Shown piece by piece: positions 11,841 through 24,334 of a DNA stretch of 64,000 nucleotides (positions within the stretch are counted from its first letter, which is position 1; the number at the start of each line of letters is the position of its first letter). The stretch comes from Platerodrilus igneus (Eukaryota; Arthropoda; Insecta; Coleoptera; Lycidae): contig JARFIW010000500.1 of assembly GCA_036346225.1 (NCBI GenBank), forward strand, positions 4,092,001 through 4,156,000. Direction: 5' to 3'. The translations under genes were made by a program, and so were the position numbers. The notes under the pieces are model-generated. The model had not been told where the DNA came from. It ran no database searches and saw nothing but the letters and a program-made list of their open reading frames with translations.

Positions 11841-12362
11841 GTTTAATACCCTATTTCCCCGATATTCAGTGGTATATGAAGGGGGGTAAGCAGTCTTTGG
11901 CTGCCAAGTTTCCCCAGCACCTGAACCTTTGTCGAACTAATACGTTTTCCAATTTATCCTTTCGCACAATCAACATTAGTTAAATATATTTCACAACCAA
12001 CACCTGTAGTTGTTTATAATAATCATCAGATTTAAGAGCACTTATTTTTTCGTCATTGGGTTTTACATCTTGAAACTGGTTGGACTTGTACCTTGCTTAT
12101 TTATGTTCTGAGCTAGCCTACACCGTTCCCTGCAATTCTCACAACAGCTGATATACAGCTCGATTCCCTTCTATTGTTTTCTAATTATATACCCTATTTC
12201 ACCGAGATTCAGTGGTATGTAAAGGGGGTTAAGCAGCCTGTGTCTGGCAAGATTCCCCCAACACTTAGACATTTGCCGTATTACATTTTTCAAATAAATC
12301 CTTTCGCATTAACATTAGTTGAGAGTATTGCAAAACCAATGGTTTTGTAATTAGTTTTGCAG
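11841..12362. repeat. Composite tandem repeat, unit about 343 bp (array 1)
   Basis: Two copies of a unit: GGTATATGAAGGGGGGTAAG near 11871 and GGTATGTAAAGGGGGTTAAG at 12214. Each is followed by a shared ACATTTGCCG-type segment, a CAATCAACATTAGTT segment, then about 110 bases of the RTE 3' end (AACTGGTTGGAC) and the next unit. The same unit recurs at 41.44-42.64 kb. Confidence 0.75.
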
Positions 12363-15300
12363 TCTAACCTACCTTTAATAAATATCTAAATTATCTAAGT
12401 GTGTATTCACAACAGATCTTGTCTTAGTATCTTATTAATATCTAAATTGCCTATGTGAGTATTTACAATATTATCTTGCCCTTTTGCTTATTTTACATAA
12501 AGTTAAAATATGCTTATGAATATTTTTTATTGAATATTACCTATGTGAACATATAAGATTTCATGAAATTTTCTATAGGCTGAAACTACTTTAATATATA
12601 GCTTAGGAATTAAATATGAGTATCTTATGTGTCTTTACAAAGTTTTGGATAAATGTTTATAAAACATCACTTTAAGATTGTGATGTTCTAACTAGTAGTT
12701 GTACACATGTTGTAGAAATAAATGTTGAATTGTTAAAAGAAATTTCAATATAAAAGATTGGTAGTTCTCTTGCCTCACTTACGTTTACTTATAATTTCTC
12801 TTCTTCCTCACTTCGAAATCAGTCTTATGTAAACTCCGCAGCCCTTAAAGACCGATGCTAGTTTCGCCAAAGTATATTTGTCTTATACTTTGTAGTACAC
12901 CTACCCTCTGTTTTACCTCGGAAAAGGGTACGGTGCAATAGAATTCAAGGTACTACAAATGTTTTTCGAAGTTAAGTTATAACGTGAATAATGAATGGGT
13001 CGTTCCTCGAAGTAAATAACAATTAATTAATTATTGGAATTACTCTATTAGAGAAATTGTCAATTGAAAGTAAATTTAGAGACCAATACACAACCTCAAA
13101 AGAGCATTGAATAATTTTGTATACAGGGTTTAACGTGATATCCCAAAATTAAGTTTTGTTAGCCACACTGAATATTTTTACAATATACGTAACACCAAAC
13201 TAATTTTGAAATTTACCTAATACAGAAGCTACTGATTGAGATTAGATTTTGATTTTAACATTTCTAAAGGAATGTTCACATGATAAAACATATTAAGGAT
13301 TAAGGATTAAGAATCACTACGTCTCAATAAATCTATTATAAAATTCATAAAGCGAACAGTACAGTTTTGTCCTGAATATTATACACATTCCTAGTGCCAG
13401 ACTTCTAAACTAAGCACATAGTTCAAGGATTGCGGGTTGGAGACAGCACAGCACAGTTAGGAATGTTTAGGATTCTACAGATATTGGTCTCTAAAGCCTT
13501 CCTCAAACAAAAATTCTCGACAACATGGATATTACGTTGCTATTTCCTTTAATCGACTTTTTAAACCCTTCAAAGGCTTTTGCGTTCGCAAGCAATTTTA
13601 AATGCGAATGATAGACTTGTCACTAAGCGTTCTGCTTGAACGCCAATCTGAATTTATTGCTGTGGTAGTGATACGCGTGCGAGCGCATTATTAACAACGA
13701 TATTGAAGCTCGGTCCGGAATTCCAATTTGACTCCGAAATCCGGTGAAGAGGTTCTTAATGATCACTTTTGATTTATCGTCGCCACTCTTTTTCTTTATT
13801 ATCCTCCATTATTGAGCTCCAATTGTGCCATATATATTCATTAAATGGATTTCATGAGCTTTATGCCCTTTATTTAATCTGCACTAAAATTCAATTAATA
13901 ATATTGTGTTTATTGTCGAGCACTCCGAAAAAAGCATGCAATGCCGTACATTTCCAGTTCGCATCGGGGAGTAGCGTGCTTTTGAACGTTGTGTAAACTT
14001 TAATCCTCTGGGGTTAACAAAGAAAATATTTAGCCAGAGGCCAATCTAAATTTTGTGGTTCAAGTGGAAAGCCTGATTGGTTGTATCGAGAGCTTCGGGC
14101 TCGAGTGTTATCGTTGCAGGATTGCCGAGAGAGAAACTGTGGATTTTTCATCAAGTTGTTGAATTATTACCGAATGTTGTCTACGAGTAATATTTATTAC
14201 AAGCAAAAGAAAGGAAATTGTACGTCTAACAACCGCCAAGACAGCAGTAGCTTTTCTTTTTAGTATCGCTTACGCTAAACGCTTTCAAGTAATAAATCCA
14301 GAAACAATGGTATCACAAAAAACCGAAATCAAAAATACATTTGGAGTTATGAGCTAGGGTAAGTTCATCCTCCAAGAGCAATCATTTCTTAAAACGACTT
14401 ATATGAGCCATATACTTTAATAATTGAACATTATCTCTTTTGGGAAAGCTTTCGGAAAGATTGAGCGAGCAGTTGCTGGAGTTTACTCAATATAATAGCG
14501 CGTATTAGGTTTTCGCTCGTTTTCTCTTTAAAGCCGAGTTGGTTAGATATAAAACAGATGACTGCAGAACCATCGCAGTAATGGCGGCAGATTTCGCGCC
14601 GTGGTTATGTTTTAATAGAATTTACGATAACTGCTCCGAGAGGGTTGCAAACGAGAGAGGGCGGCAGATTTTAGCTTGGTTTAAGTGAATATTACAATGC
14701 ACTTACGCAAATGGTTTCTCCAGTTGTTTTAAAATGTGTTTCTTGAACTTTTGCCAAAATTAATGATTCATTAAACCTACTTTTATCTGTAGTTATTTTA
14801 CAATTAATGTTTTCTGCAATTATTTGATATTCAGTAGCTTTCTACAACGAACCTCTTGCATTTATTCAAATCTCAAATATTCTTCAGAGATAACTTGATT
14901 TAAAAATTTATTTTAAATAAACCTAATTAAGCAAATTGGTCCAGAAATGTATGTCACCTTCTACGTCTTGCTATTAAATCTTAGAGTAAGAAATTCCTTT
15001 TTGGTTATAGTGCAACTGTGATAATAGAAAGTAATTTTAACTTATATAGAAACCAAACAAGCTGCTACTTGACTAGATATCACAAAGAAAAGCATTTATG
15101 CATGTAAAAAGATGTGATTAGGGGTCATTTAAAAGGTCAAATAGCACAATTTTGTAAACATACACCAACGCAAACCCAAGCAGAATAAGAGCGATTTTAG
15201 GAAAGCTCAAATTTTATAAATATTTATTTCATAGTAACGTATTGGAACATTCGGTAGATTGAATTGTAAATGCGCGAAGGAAATTCATTTATATTAGGTA

Positions 15301-15485
15301 ACTTAATTATGTTTCTGGATACAAATAAGAAAGTCCTGCGAGTAAAAATACATTTTTGAAAGGGTCCTCATCCATAAATTTGCGTTCAAGGTATTCAACG
15401 AGAAAATGCGACTATTACAAAAGATTACGATATCGCATAAACAAACGCGTTTTAAAAGATTTCGTTTGATACTCTATAAAAAAAG
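12363..15485. other. No recognised gene; moderately complex island at 13540-14720
   Basis: Mostly AT-rich sequence with only short frames. From about 13540 to 14720 the sequence is less AT-rich and non-repetitive, with CG-containing stretches around 13610-13740 and 14480-14660. No coding motif was identified. It could hold a regulatory or conserved non-coding element, which cannot be judged without alignment. Confidence 0.4.
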
Positions 15486-15491
15486 TCTGAC
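15486..15491. repeat. 6-bp target site duplication, left copy, of palindromic element
   Basis: TCTGAC immediately precedes the element's first base (A of AGTAGTACATTTATGGCG). It is matched in direct orientation by 32476-32481. A six-base duplication is characteristic of Polinton/Maverick integration. Confidence 0.85.
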
Positions 15492-15800
15492 AGTAGTACA
15501 TTTATGGCGTAATCACCCCCTCATTTGCTCCAGAATCCCACATTTCCTCACTCATCTGGACCAAATTTACATGTAAAAACCCACTATAAAGTCTTATTTT
15601 TAGGAATCTCCTCCTTGTGGAGATGAATCTCCTCCTTGTGGACCTCCTTGTGGGAGTTTTACCCCAACCATCCCTAACCTAAAAATCGATAACCTAACCC
15701 CTAAAATTTTTGAGATACTTCTCAGTGCCTATTGGCACCGCACCCACGAGATAAACCTATCTTGTTTGGTATCAATTAATATTAGAATTTTCTCAGCTAC
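15492..15800. repeat. Left terminal segment of the palindrome
   Basis: The outer tip begins AGTAGTACATTTATGGCG. A run of short repeats containing CTCCTTGTGG (three copies, 15608-15655) follows, then a CAGTGCCTATTGGCACCG hairpin near 15723-15740. The same order, inverted, occurs at 32230-32475. Confidence 0.8.
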
Positions 15801-16300
15801 CCGAATTTTTAAGAATTTTTTAGATAGCATCATTCCCCAGAGAGCTACTCCAATTTTAAGATTTCTTACCTGTAGCGACTTTTGAGCGTTCTTATAAATT
15901 TTTTTAGTCATGCAATACATTAAATTAGTTTAGAATTTTACGCAGAATTCGAATCTGCAAACAGATTTGAAATAGGACCACGCCCTGCTAAATTACACAC
16001 ATACCCTCTGTGAGATAAATCTTTCTCCACACTTCCACCCACGAGATAAACCTATCTTGTTTGGTATCAATTAATATTAGAATTTTCTCAGCTACACAAA
16101 TCTCTTTAAATTTTTTAGATAGCTCCATCCCCCCGAGAGCTACCCTGATTTTAAGATTTCTTACCTGTAGCCACCTTTGAGCGTTCTTATAAATTTTTTA
16201 GTCATGCGATACATCTTGTTAGTCTAGAATTTTATGTAGAATCCGAATCTGCAAACAGATTTAAAACAGGGACCACCCTTACCATTTTACACACACCTCT
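15729..16300 (-). repeat. Subterminal 294-bp tandem duplication, left arm
   Basis: Two diverged copies of a unit of about 294 bp, the inverted counterpart of 31672-32235. A 63-codon frame at 15920-15729 lies in the outer unit. Key words are AGATTCG near a CTGTTTGCAG motif and CTACAGGTAAGAA, which looks like a 5' splice site. Confidence 0.75.
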
Positions 16301-16451
16301 AAATGATAAATTCCTGCAACTCATACCTAAAAGAAAATCTAAAACAATTCTTGAAACTTTTATTACAAACAATTTTTACTAATACAGTTTAAATTTGTAA
16401 ACAACATTTCTAAATACATATTCACAATTTTTTATTCTTAACCTAGACTTC

Positions 16452-17228
16452 TCATATCGGGCTATACTTATTAATATTTATTTCTAAATAGAGCACCTTT
16501 TCCAAAGACCAACCGGACCCGCATGTTTCAAATTCCTCTGATTTTGTTCGCATGGTTTCGCTTAAGACCTCGTACATATTTTCCAGATTACTAGAAGACG
16601 TTATAACCACATTTTTTGTGTTAAAGGATTTTACATCGGTAGTCTCTTCCCCCATTTTGGTGTAAACGCCGTAGAGTTCGCAATAGACTTTTACTGCTGT
16701 ATGTTGTATTCTTTTTCATTAATTAATCGAATAAATCGCTCTTTTGCTTCCAAAGAAACTCGGCACTCCATCGTCGACACTGGCATTCTTTATGCGATAG
16801 CTAGCCATACGGTTGTTAAACGCAGTGCTAACCATTTCTACACCATCGTCGCTAGTAGCGGTAACTGATGCATTTTATGTCTGTTGCTCCTTAAGTGTGC
16901 GGCATAGGTAGTCTTTTCCATTTCGAAATCGCATACTTTACACATAATTCGTGGTTGTTTCGTACAAGACCCTTTAACAGCTGGTGGAGCTGAACGTTTA
17001 CTGCTTAATGACATACCGTGCTGTTTTTCCTTGTGTCGCTGTAAGTTGCCCATTCTCGTAAAAGCGATACCGCAAGACCCACAGTTAAAGAACTTTGCTG
17101 CAGACGGATGTATAAGCAACCCTAGGCGATGTTACACCACGACATTTGTTCTGGTGCCGTTTGAGAGCATCCCTTCTGGTAAAGTAGACGTGACACGGCT
17201 CGCATTTAAAAACGTTTGCAGGTACCAT
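16452..17228 (-). pseudogene. Zinc-finger / PolB N-terminal-like protein, left-arm copy, frameshifted
   Basis: This is the inverted counterpart of the intact gene at 30728-31510. The start codon corresponds to 17228 and the stop to 16452-16454. Relative to the right copy it lacks two bases near 17120, one A in a run near 16875 and one A in a run near 16713, so the frame is open only in pieces (17119-16838 and 16655-16452). Otherwise the protein sequence is almost identical. The losses lie mostly in homopolymers, so sequencing error is an alternative to true decay. Confidence 0.8.
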
Positions 17229-17839
17229 TTTAGTACAAAACAAAATCCGCACTATAAGACTTGACTTGTAAGCGAACTAACTTATAACTAAAGAGTTTAC
17301 TCTTGCGCACCTGCTTTATGTACCCTATAGAATGCAAACCGAAGGTTTCCGAAGACACCCGAACGATGTTGAGGATTCAGCGGGGAACTAAATGACGTCA
17401 TAATCCCCGCTGCTCGTCCAATACATTTAGCGCCAATGCATGCACCTGGTTCGCTTCTTCGATGGTGCGAGTGCAGTTAGTAGAAACACCGGAAAACGTC
17501 TTCCATGTTATACGGATCGCGTGCATATTAAAAATCCAAAAGGGCGGTAGCACACGCACACAAATTGTCTGCAAGTCGTAGAAGATGCAGTGCTACTATA
17601 ACCAAAAACACTTTAAACCATTACTAAGAAAATACCAACTTGCTGTCTACAGGATACTTACTAATAAAGTAATTTAATTTTAAATAGCTTCTACATCATA
17701 TTTTAGGTAGGCTTGAATATTTTCTAAATGAATCACCGAGCGAAAGTATATGCTTAGCAGTATTTAAATTATCCATTAATTTCCCATTTTTACGACCATG
17801 GTTAATTATAGATTAAAATTTAATTTGTACACGTTCGAG

Positions 17840-18530
17840 CTTCTCGTAAACTAACATATTTTATAGCAACAATGCGCTGTATAATACATGCATACCCCTT
17901 CGCCGCGCTACTGCTATTCTTGTAATTGCTAGAAAAAGTCACTCTCCTTTTTACTGTTAGGACCGATGCAAAGCACCAATTTTTTTTTATACTTTCTATA
18001 GCACATCGCGCGCTTTTTTCGTATGATAATTAAATTTGCTTCTGTAGGCTTTTACACTTTCGTATAGCGCTCGGCCGCACGTAATGATTTCTAGAACCGG
18101 TAAGTACTCGATATCGATCCAATAGAGAATTAGATGCTCGATGTCTGTCAATTTCCGATTCCCTCGTAAAAGGTAGGAAAAACCCAGTCAATAATCCATT
18201 ATACTTCAACCCACTCCTGTTCTGATAATTTACAAACATTTTTCGAACGACAATGGGCCGAGAATTTTTAAACCTCCGAGGGATCTTTAAGTCGTGATCA
18301 ATTACACATCCGAGCTACGCGTAAACTAACATATTTTGCAGCAACTGTGCACTGTATAATACATGCATACCCCTTCTCTGCGCTACTGCTATTCTTGTAG
18401 TTGCTTGGAAAAGTCAGTCGCCCTTTTATTGTTAGGACCGATGCAAAGCACCATTCCATACTTTCTTTATAAGTGTAGCACATCGCGCACTTTTTGTCGG
18501 TTAATTAATTTTTGTTTATGTAGGCCTTTA
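17840..18530 (-). repeat. Tandem duplication of about 476 bp period, left arm
   Basis: Two copies of a segment containing GTGCTTTGCATCGGTCC, AGAATAGCAGTAGCGC and GTATGCATGTATTATACAG (on the minus strand). They are the inverted counterpart of 29425-29660 and 29896-30135. A 69-codon frame at 18239-18030 lies between the copies. Confidence 0.75.
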
Positions 18531-19734
18531 CTTTCGATTATTCTAACGGGGAACCACCATACATTCCGCCACACCGTTCTTTTTTGAATCCTATGGGCTT
18601 CCGCACACTAACACCCGACGTATCTTTCCTACTATTTGTTAAACAAAACTACCGGTATCGCCATTGTGGGCGTAAGCAGATGTTTGTGGATGTGTACGAG
18701 AATATGTAACCATATACATTAATCAGTCTAAGCTATTTTATTTAGTCCACGAAAACTACTATTATTTTTCTAAACCATAATTAATAATCGCCTTTATAGG
18801 TTCCACATTTCTACCATTTCCCAATGACTGGTGTTACGTACATGGAAACTTTAATTTCTTATTAGAGAAATTCTTATTCTCCCACGCACTGCTGCGTAGC
18901 TGCATGCCCACCCCTTTGGAGGTATATGCTCGTTATAGGTTGTAAGACCCTCGGTTTTACTTAACTACAATTCGTGAGATCCCTTTAATCTTTTAATCGT
19001 ATCTTTCTCGCCTACAGTACAGTAGGACTTAATATTACTACCAACAAATTCTAATACTGGACCCACATTAAATCGTCTTTGAATTTCTCTACAATTTTTT
19101 GTTAACAAGTGTTATATTGTATTTATTATACGCGGGGTGGTCACTCTTTTAAGATAAATATATTTTGTTTGGCATCAACTAATATTAAATTTTTCTAGGG
19201 ACCCCAAATTTGTAAATAAATTTTAAATAGGACCACCCATACAAAGTTATGCCTTTTAAAGACTAATTTTGCCCATCTTTTATTTAATTCCATCTTTAAA
19301 ACCCTTTTGCTACGCAAGACATATGCCCTAGCCAACCATCTCCCGAGAAATCTAAAACCGATGTGTCCCGCGAATACCACGTGGAGATAACACGTCTACT
19401 CTGTCAACCAGGATAGAAGCCGGAAGGATTTGGAAGGTGGGAGAAGAACTTAAAAATTATGGAGTCTTAAAACTAATATATACAATAGATTTACAAATCC
19501 ATACAAATATAAACAACTATCGTATATCTTTACGCCCCATGCGTAGATTGTTGTACTATTAGGAATGATGTACCTTTTGTCATCTTCCTCGATAAACTAA
19601 TTTTATTAATAAGCTGCGTATGCAAATCGTATTCTTTACTCCGGATACATACGCAGACAAGTACTCCACACCAAATAAAGAATTGGATGCTTGGTAACTG
19701 TTAACATCCGCTTCCTTCGTGTACGCCCAGACAC

Positions 19735-19830
19735 ATCCCAGCACATGAGCACTCCTGCGCATGCACACCCCTGCCCATGCGCACCCATGCGCGTACGCAC
19801 CCCTGCCCATGCTCGCTGTCCATGAGCACC
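19735..19830 (-). repeat. GC-rich minisatellite, left arm
   Basis: Imperfect repeats of GCATGGGCAGGGGTGCGTAC type on the minus strand, much richer in GC than the surroundings. It is the counterpart of 28085-28175. The start of a 76-codon frame (19810-19580) runs across it and is probably not genuine coding there. Confidence 0.7.
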
Positions 19831-19911
19831 CCTCTCTGTGCGACTGCTATTTCGGGGTAACGTTACAGCCTTTTATAAATAAAGAACAATGTTATATACT
19901 ATTATAAAATG

Positions 19912-19917
19912 TTTATT
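19912..19917 (-). terminator. Polyadenylation signal AATAAA, left arm
   Basis: AATAAA on the minus strand about 75 bases after the stop of the gene ending at 19994; mirrored at 27994-27999. Confidence 0.5.
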
Positions 19918-19993
19918 CTGACATTATACATAACAAATTTAAAAATATTTAATACCAAGCATGGAGTCATTTAAACTTAATTTTAATACAAAG

Positions 19994-20538
19994 TTATACA
20001 CAGAAGACAGTCCTTTCTTTATGTTTGTTTGCAGTGGTTTTAATTTTATCTAATTTTATTCGCAGCTTAAAATTTAAATCGACACCCAAGTCTTCTATCT
20101 CCTTTTCTAACCAATAGTTTGATACATAAAGACCGTCTAGGTTTTCGAATTGTAAAATGTATCGAAGTTTGCCTCTATATTTGAAGTCTTTGGTTCCGCC
20201 GACAACCAGATCCATTCCTTCGTGTAATTCTTGCAGCTTGTGACAATCTTTTAATCGCAGCTTTCCCACTATATCCTGCATACGTATCTTGTTAGCTTGA
20301 TCGACTTCTTCTTGTCGGTATTGGAGGAAATCCTTTTCTCCCACACACCGTTGTGTAGTTGCATATCCACCACTTTTGGGAATATATGGTTGTTATAGGT
20401 TGTAAGACCCTCGGTTTTAAATGATCCGAAAGGTTCTTTACTAGGTAAATATACAATGTTTAGCGGAACCCCTTTGCGTGTGGTGTACGCCAAGGTTACG
20501 AAACCCGCATTCCTTAGTTCGTCTTTGTTATCTGCCAT
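19994..20538 (-). pseudogene. Unknown small element protein, left-arm copy, one frameshift
   Basis: This is the counterpart of 27374-27917. The first frame (20538-20269) starts MADNKDELRNAG. The second (20344-19994), in another frame, carries the C-terminal part ending KHKERTVFCV. Both arms need a shift near the same place, so either the break predates the palindrome or these are two overlapping genes. I do not recognise the family. The C-terminal half is rich in lysine and charged residues, with no membrane segment or signal peptide. Confidence 0.55.
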
Positions 20539-20566
20539 TTTGATAAATACGTTTTAGAATAACCTT

Positions 20567-21775
20567 TTAAAAGTATACGGATTTAGTACCATCCTTTTCT
20601 GCAAGAACACCTACATAACTAAAAGAGTCTTTCTTACTAACCGCAAATGCATACAGCTTGTAAAACCCGGATGTATCTAAGTCAGTCCATCGACACATAA
20701 AATAATCTTTTAATTCTTCCTCATTTTCTCTAATAAGATGTTCTTTGTCTAACACATCTTTGTATTGTTCGCGTATTATCGCAGTGTTTTCCATGTAGTC
20801 CAATTTTCGCCTTTTGCATCCATTTCCTCTAATTCCAGTTGTCTTTTCCTTCCACTTACAGCGTATGGCATACATAATGGGGTAATTTCCTTTAGCGTAA
20901 ACGGATAGAGTTTACTACCAATATTTGCGCGTTGTCGTACAACCTCTGGGCGAATGTTAGGCGTATTTATCAATTCTAATTCCGAAATGACTATTTCTTT
21001 TGGAATTGTAGAATATGGTGTTGCAGATTGTGTAAAATATGTACTACCTGCTTTAATGTAGCACTTGTGTAAGATTTTTATTTTATCTTGGCTGTCTTCC
21101 TCTACTATCTCCAAATAATTTATAGGTAAATAGTTAAAACTAAAAGCCGAAAGCACATACTTTATCAATGTTTCCCTTTCTTTTGGTTTTTCGGACAACT
21201 TAATTTGCAGGCCCGTCAATTTCTTTGTATTACCATTCCCCCAATACACGTACTGTAGTAGGTTATTATACACTAAACAGCAGCTATTTTGTAGCTTGTC
21301 CGATAGCTTACTCCACATTTTGGCAAGTGGTACCGAGTACATTGGTGCCTTTAGGAAGTACAATTTACTATCTTCCAATAAGGTTAAACAGTCTTTTAAG
21401 GGTTTATACACTCGTTCCGCACTGACATAGCTTCCAATTGCACAGTTGTATATTGTCGCTTCCAATCGCGTAATACCATGTTCTTTGACCAAAGTAGACG
21501 CAAATGTTTCCCTTAAACGTACATCTGGACAACGTAAAAAATCTAGTATTTGATTGCCAAGTTGTTTATTAACACCAGGACTTGTTATCTGACACACAAA
21601 TTTGTTGTATATCTTAATTCTTGCATTGGTTGTTAGCCATGTTAAACAATCAATCTCCGCAGTTTTATCGTTGTCAACTATAATATTACACTTTTCTTCA
21701 TATTCTCCATTATAGCAAAAGTTATGCTTTGTAGTTAAATAATTACACATCTTGTTGCAGGCGAATTCCTCGTAA
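20567..21775 (-). pseudogene. Putative Rep-like protein, left-arm copy, frameshifted and split
   Basis: This is the counterpart of 26115-27398 in the right arm. The frame is open from 21750 to 20776 (324 codons), then one A missing from a run near 20814 throws it off. The remainder continues in another frame to 20567, where a shorter T run makes an earlier stop than in the right arm. Its 5' side is cut by a roughly 2.2-kb insertion (about 21775-23999) absent from the right arm. Only a handful of residues differ from the right copy over 320 codons. Confidence 0.75.
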
Positions 21776-23999
21776 CGACATTACTGTATTATTTTTGCGA
21801 ATTTCTAGGCTATAATTCAATTTTCGTACATCTAACTCTATTTACTAGTATGATTGGATAATTAGGAAATGTTGCATTGGTCTTGCGTGGTAATTTAAAT
21901 GTTTAAATGTTATTGGTTGATTCGAATATAATGTATAATCAATTTAATTAAATATCTAGAGCGCATTATCAGTTCAAGTTAACATTTGTTTTCTGCTTGT
22001 TCGATAATACTTCGATCCTGGTTGTTGCTTTATGCGGTTCAGCCGTCCACCATTTTTGGGATTTGTGACTCCAGGACTGTTTGAGGCAATCTATTTGGTG
22101 ATACTTTGTTATGGTTGCTCAATAAACTCATTTAAGAGGATTTACATATCGAAGTTGAAGGTAATTAATTATTACATTCGAATCCATTGATTTTATTGTA
22201 CAGGTGTTTTAGGTGCCATATGTTCCTGTTCGTATTGATCATCAGCTAATCGATGTATATGTTATCGTAGTTCATTGCCCGTTGTACGGTATGTGAATTT
22301 CTGTGTTGAAATTGATTGCTAATATTGCAAATTGTAGGGTTTTAGATTTTAGATTTTAGATTTTAGATTTTAGATTTTAGATTTTAGATTTTAGATTTTA
22401 GATTTTAGATTTTAGATTTTAGATTTTAGATTTTAGATTTTAGATTTTAGATTTTAGATTTTAGATTTTAGATTTTAGATTTTAGATTTTAGATTTTAGA
22501 TTTTAGATTTTAGATTTTAGATTTTAGATTTTAGATTTTAGATTTTAGATTTTAGATTTTAGATTTTAGATTTTAGATTTTAGATTTTAGATTTTAGATT
22601 TTAGATTTTAGATTTTAGATTTTAGATTTTAGATTTTAGATTTTAGATTTTAGATTTTAGATTTTAGATTTTAGATTTTAGATTTTAGATTTTAGATTTT
22701 AGATTTTAGATTTTAGATTTTAGATTTTAGATTTTAGATTTTAGATTTTAGATTTTAGATTTTAGATTTTAGATTTTAGATTTTAGATTTTAGATTTTAG
22801 ATTTTAGATTTTAGATTTTAGATTTTAGATTTTAGATTTTAGATTTTTGATATTAGATTTTAGATTTTAGATTTTAGATTTTAGATTTTAGATTTTAGAT
22901 TTTAGATTTTAGATTTTAGATTTTAGATTTTAGATTTTAGATTTTAGATTTTAGATTTTAGATTTTAGATTTTAGATTTTAGATTTTAGATTTTAGATTT
23001 TAGATTTTTAGATTTTAGATTTTAGATTTTAGATTTTAGATTTTAGATTTTAGATTTTAGACTTTAGATTTTAGATTTTAGATTTTAGATTTTAGATTTT
23101 AGATTTTAGATTTTAGATTTTAGATTTTAGATTTTAGATTTTAGATTTTAGATTTTAGATTTTAGATTTCGGAATTCAGATTTTAGGTTTTAGGCTTTAA
23201 GTCTTTAACTTAAGAGTTTTAATTGTGAAGCGTGAAACCCGATAAGCTTCAAGTTCAATTGTTATCCTGCGACGCTTGGCAGTTGTTGGGAATTCCGTCA
23301 TTGCAACCTCCTGCGTCGACCTTGGATGGGTATCGTTATGCATGATTTTTATTATAAGTTTATTGAATACAAATTTAATAACGTTAATGCATGAACCTTT
23401 TAATGATATTTGTGTACATTTTATTATGAAATATTTCAGTAGTTACAATTTGAACCATCACAATTAATTATTCATTTTACAATAATCAATAACAATCAAC
23501 GCTTATTTATATTTACAAGTGCACCACTGTATATAATTTATTGTGCTAATTTGAACATTGTGTAACTGATATCGGTGCACCAATATCCCTTTACATACAG
23601 TGCACAATTAATATTAAGTATTCCGTCATTTCACATACATAAAATAATAGGTAAATAATTTACGTAAACTTGATTCAATAAGGTATATGTATTGATGCTG
23701 TAGATTGTTTAGAAATTTAGTAAATATTGTGATATTGTATCTGTATTGTATTGTGATTAGTATCTTTTGGGTAATGGATCTCATTTGATTATTTTGTCTG
23801 ATCTTGAGAGACCTCCCATCATGTTAGTTACGCAAACGTTCTAGTATTTTCGCTGTCAGTTATCCTATTCGTCTCAGAATTTATGTATATTTATTGTGGC
23901 ATTAGCCTGGTCTTTATCTAGCAACGTTTCTTATTTGGGTAATGTTCATTGTAACAGTTGTACTCGTGTAGCAATTCCTATGTATATGTTATCTGGTTA
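21775..23999. mobile_element. About 2.2-kb insertion present only in the left arm
   Basis: Right-arm homology stops near 24003 (the GACATGGAT block, minus strand) and resumes near 21770. The intervening DNA has no counterpart in the right arm. It contains AT-rich sequence, the 830-bp heptamer array and no reading frame I recognise. Possible terminal duplications are weak, so the mechanism and exact edges are unclear. It splits the left copy of the Rep-like gene. Confidence 0.6.
22340..23169. repeat. (TTTTAGA)n heptamer array, about 830 bp
   Basis: Close to 118 nearly perfect copies of TTTTAGA (equivalently GATTTTA). Rare interruptions lie near 22846, 23006 and 23062. The array decays at its right edge into TTCAGATTTTAGGTTTTAGG. 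It is not the insect telomere repeat TTAGG. Confidence 0.97.
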
Positions 24000-24002
24000 G
24001 CG

Positions 24003-24193
24003 ATCCATGTCGAGTAATCTTTTCGACTGCTATAATCTGTATTCCTCAATGTTCGACGAACATTGCTAGGTTCACTTCGTATGACAATATGGATTGGATT
24101 TCTATTAATGCATTCGAGGTCTTCCCGATCAATTTCTTTTACTCGGCCCATCTTGTTGTGCTTTCCAGAAAACGAGCTTAGCTTTAACACCAC
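24003..24193 (-). pseudogene. 5' portion of the left Rep-like gene, strongly diverged
   Basis: This is the counterpart of 25893-26114. The conserved core around GRVKEI and EDLECIN is recognisable in both arms, but identity falls well below that of the rest of the palindrome, with several indels. The frame beginning at 24193 runs past the homology into the insertion. Confidence 0.5.
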
Positions 24194-24334
24194 TGCCTAG
24201 TTCGGAAACAAATCGTCTGAACTTTCTCGTAGATAGCTGTTATGCACCATCAAATCTTCTTTTAGATAAACATCTTTTGTTTAGCATATGCTTGTTCGGT
24301 GTCAGAAAGCGTCGTCTTAAAATTTTAACCAACA

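Noticed and set aside
13769..14263. Short plus-strand frames in the complex island
   Set aside because: No motifs, no splice-site support and no similarity I can name.
21225..21425. Plus-strand 66-codon frame (and its mirror at 26485-26685)
   Set aside because: Antisense shadow of the Rep-like gene, conserved only because the sense frame is duplicated in both arms.
22340..23169. TTTTAGA array as a telomere or interstitial telomeric repeat
   Set aside because: The unit is not the insect TTAGG repeat nor a known telomere unit, and it lies within an insertion.
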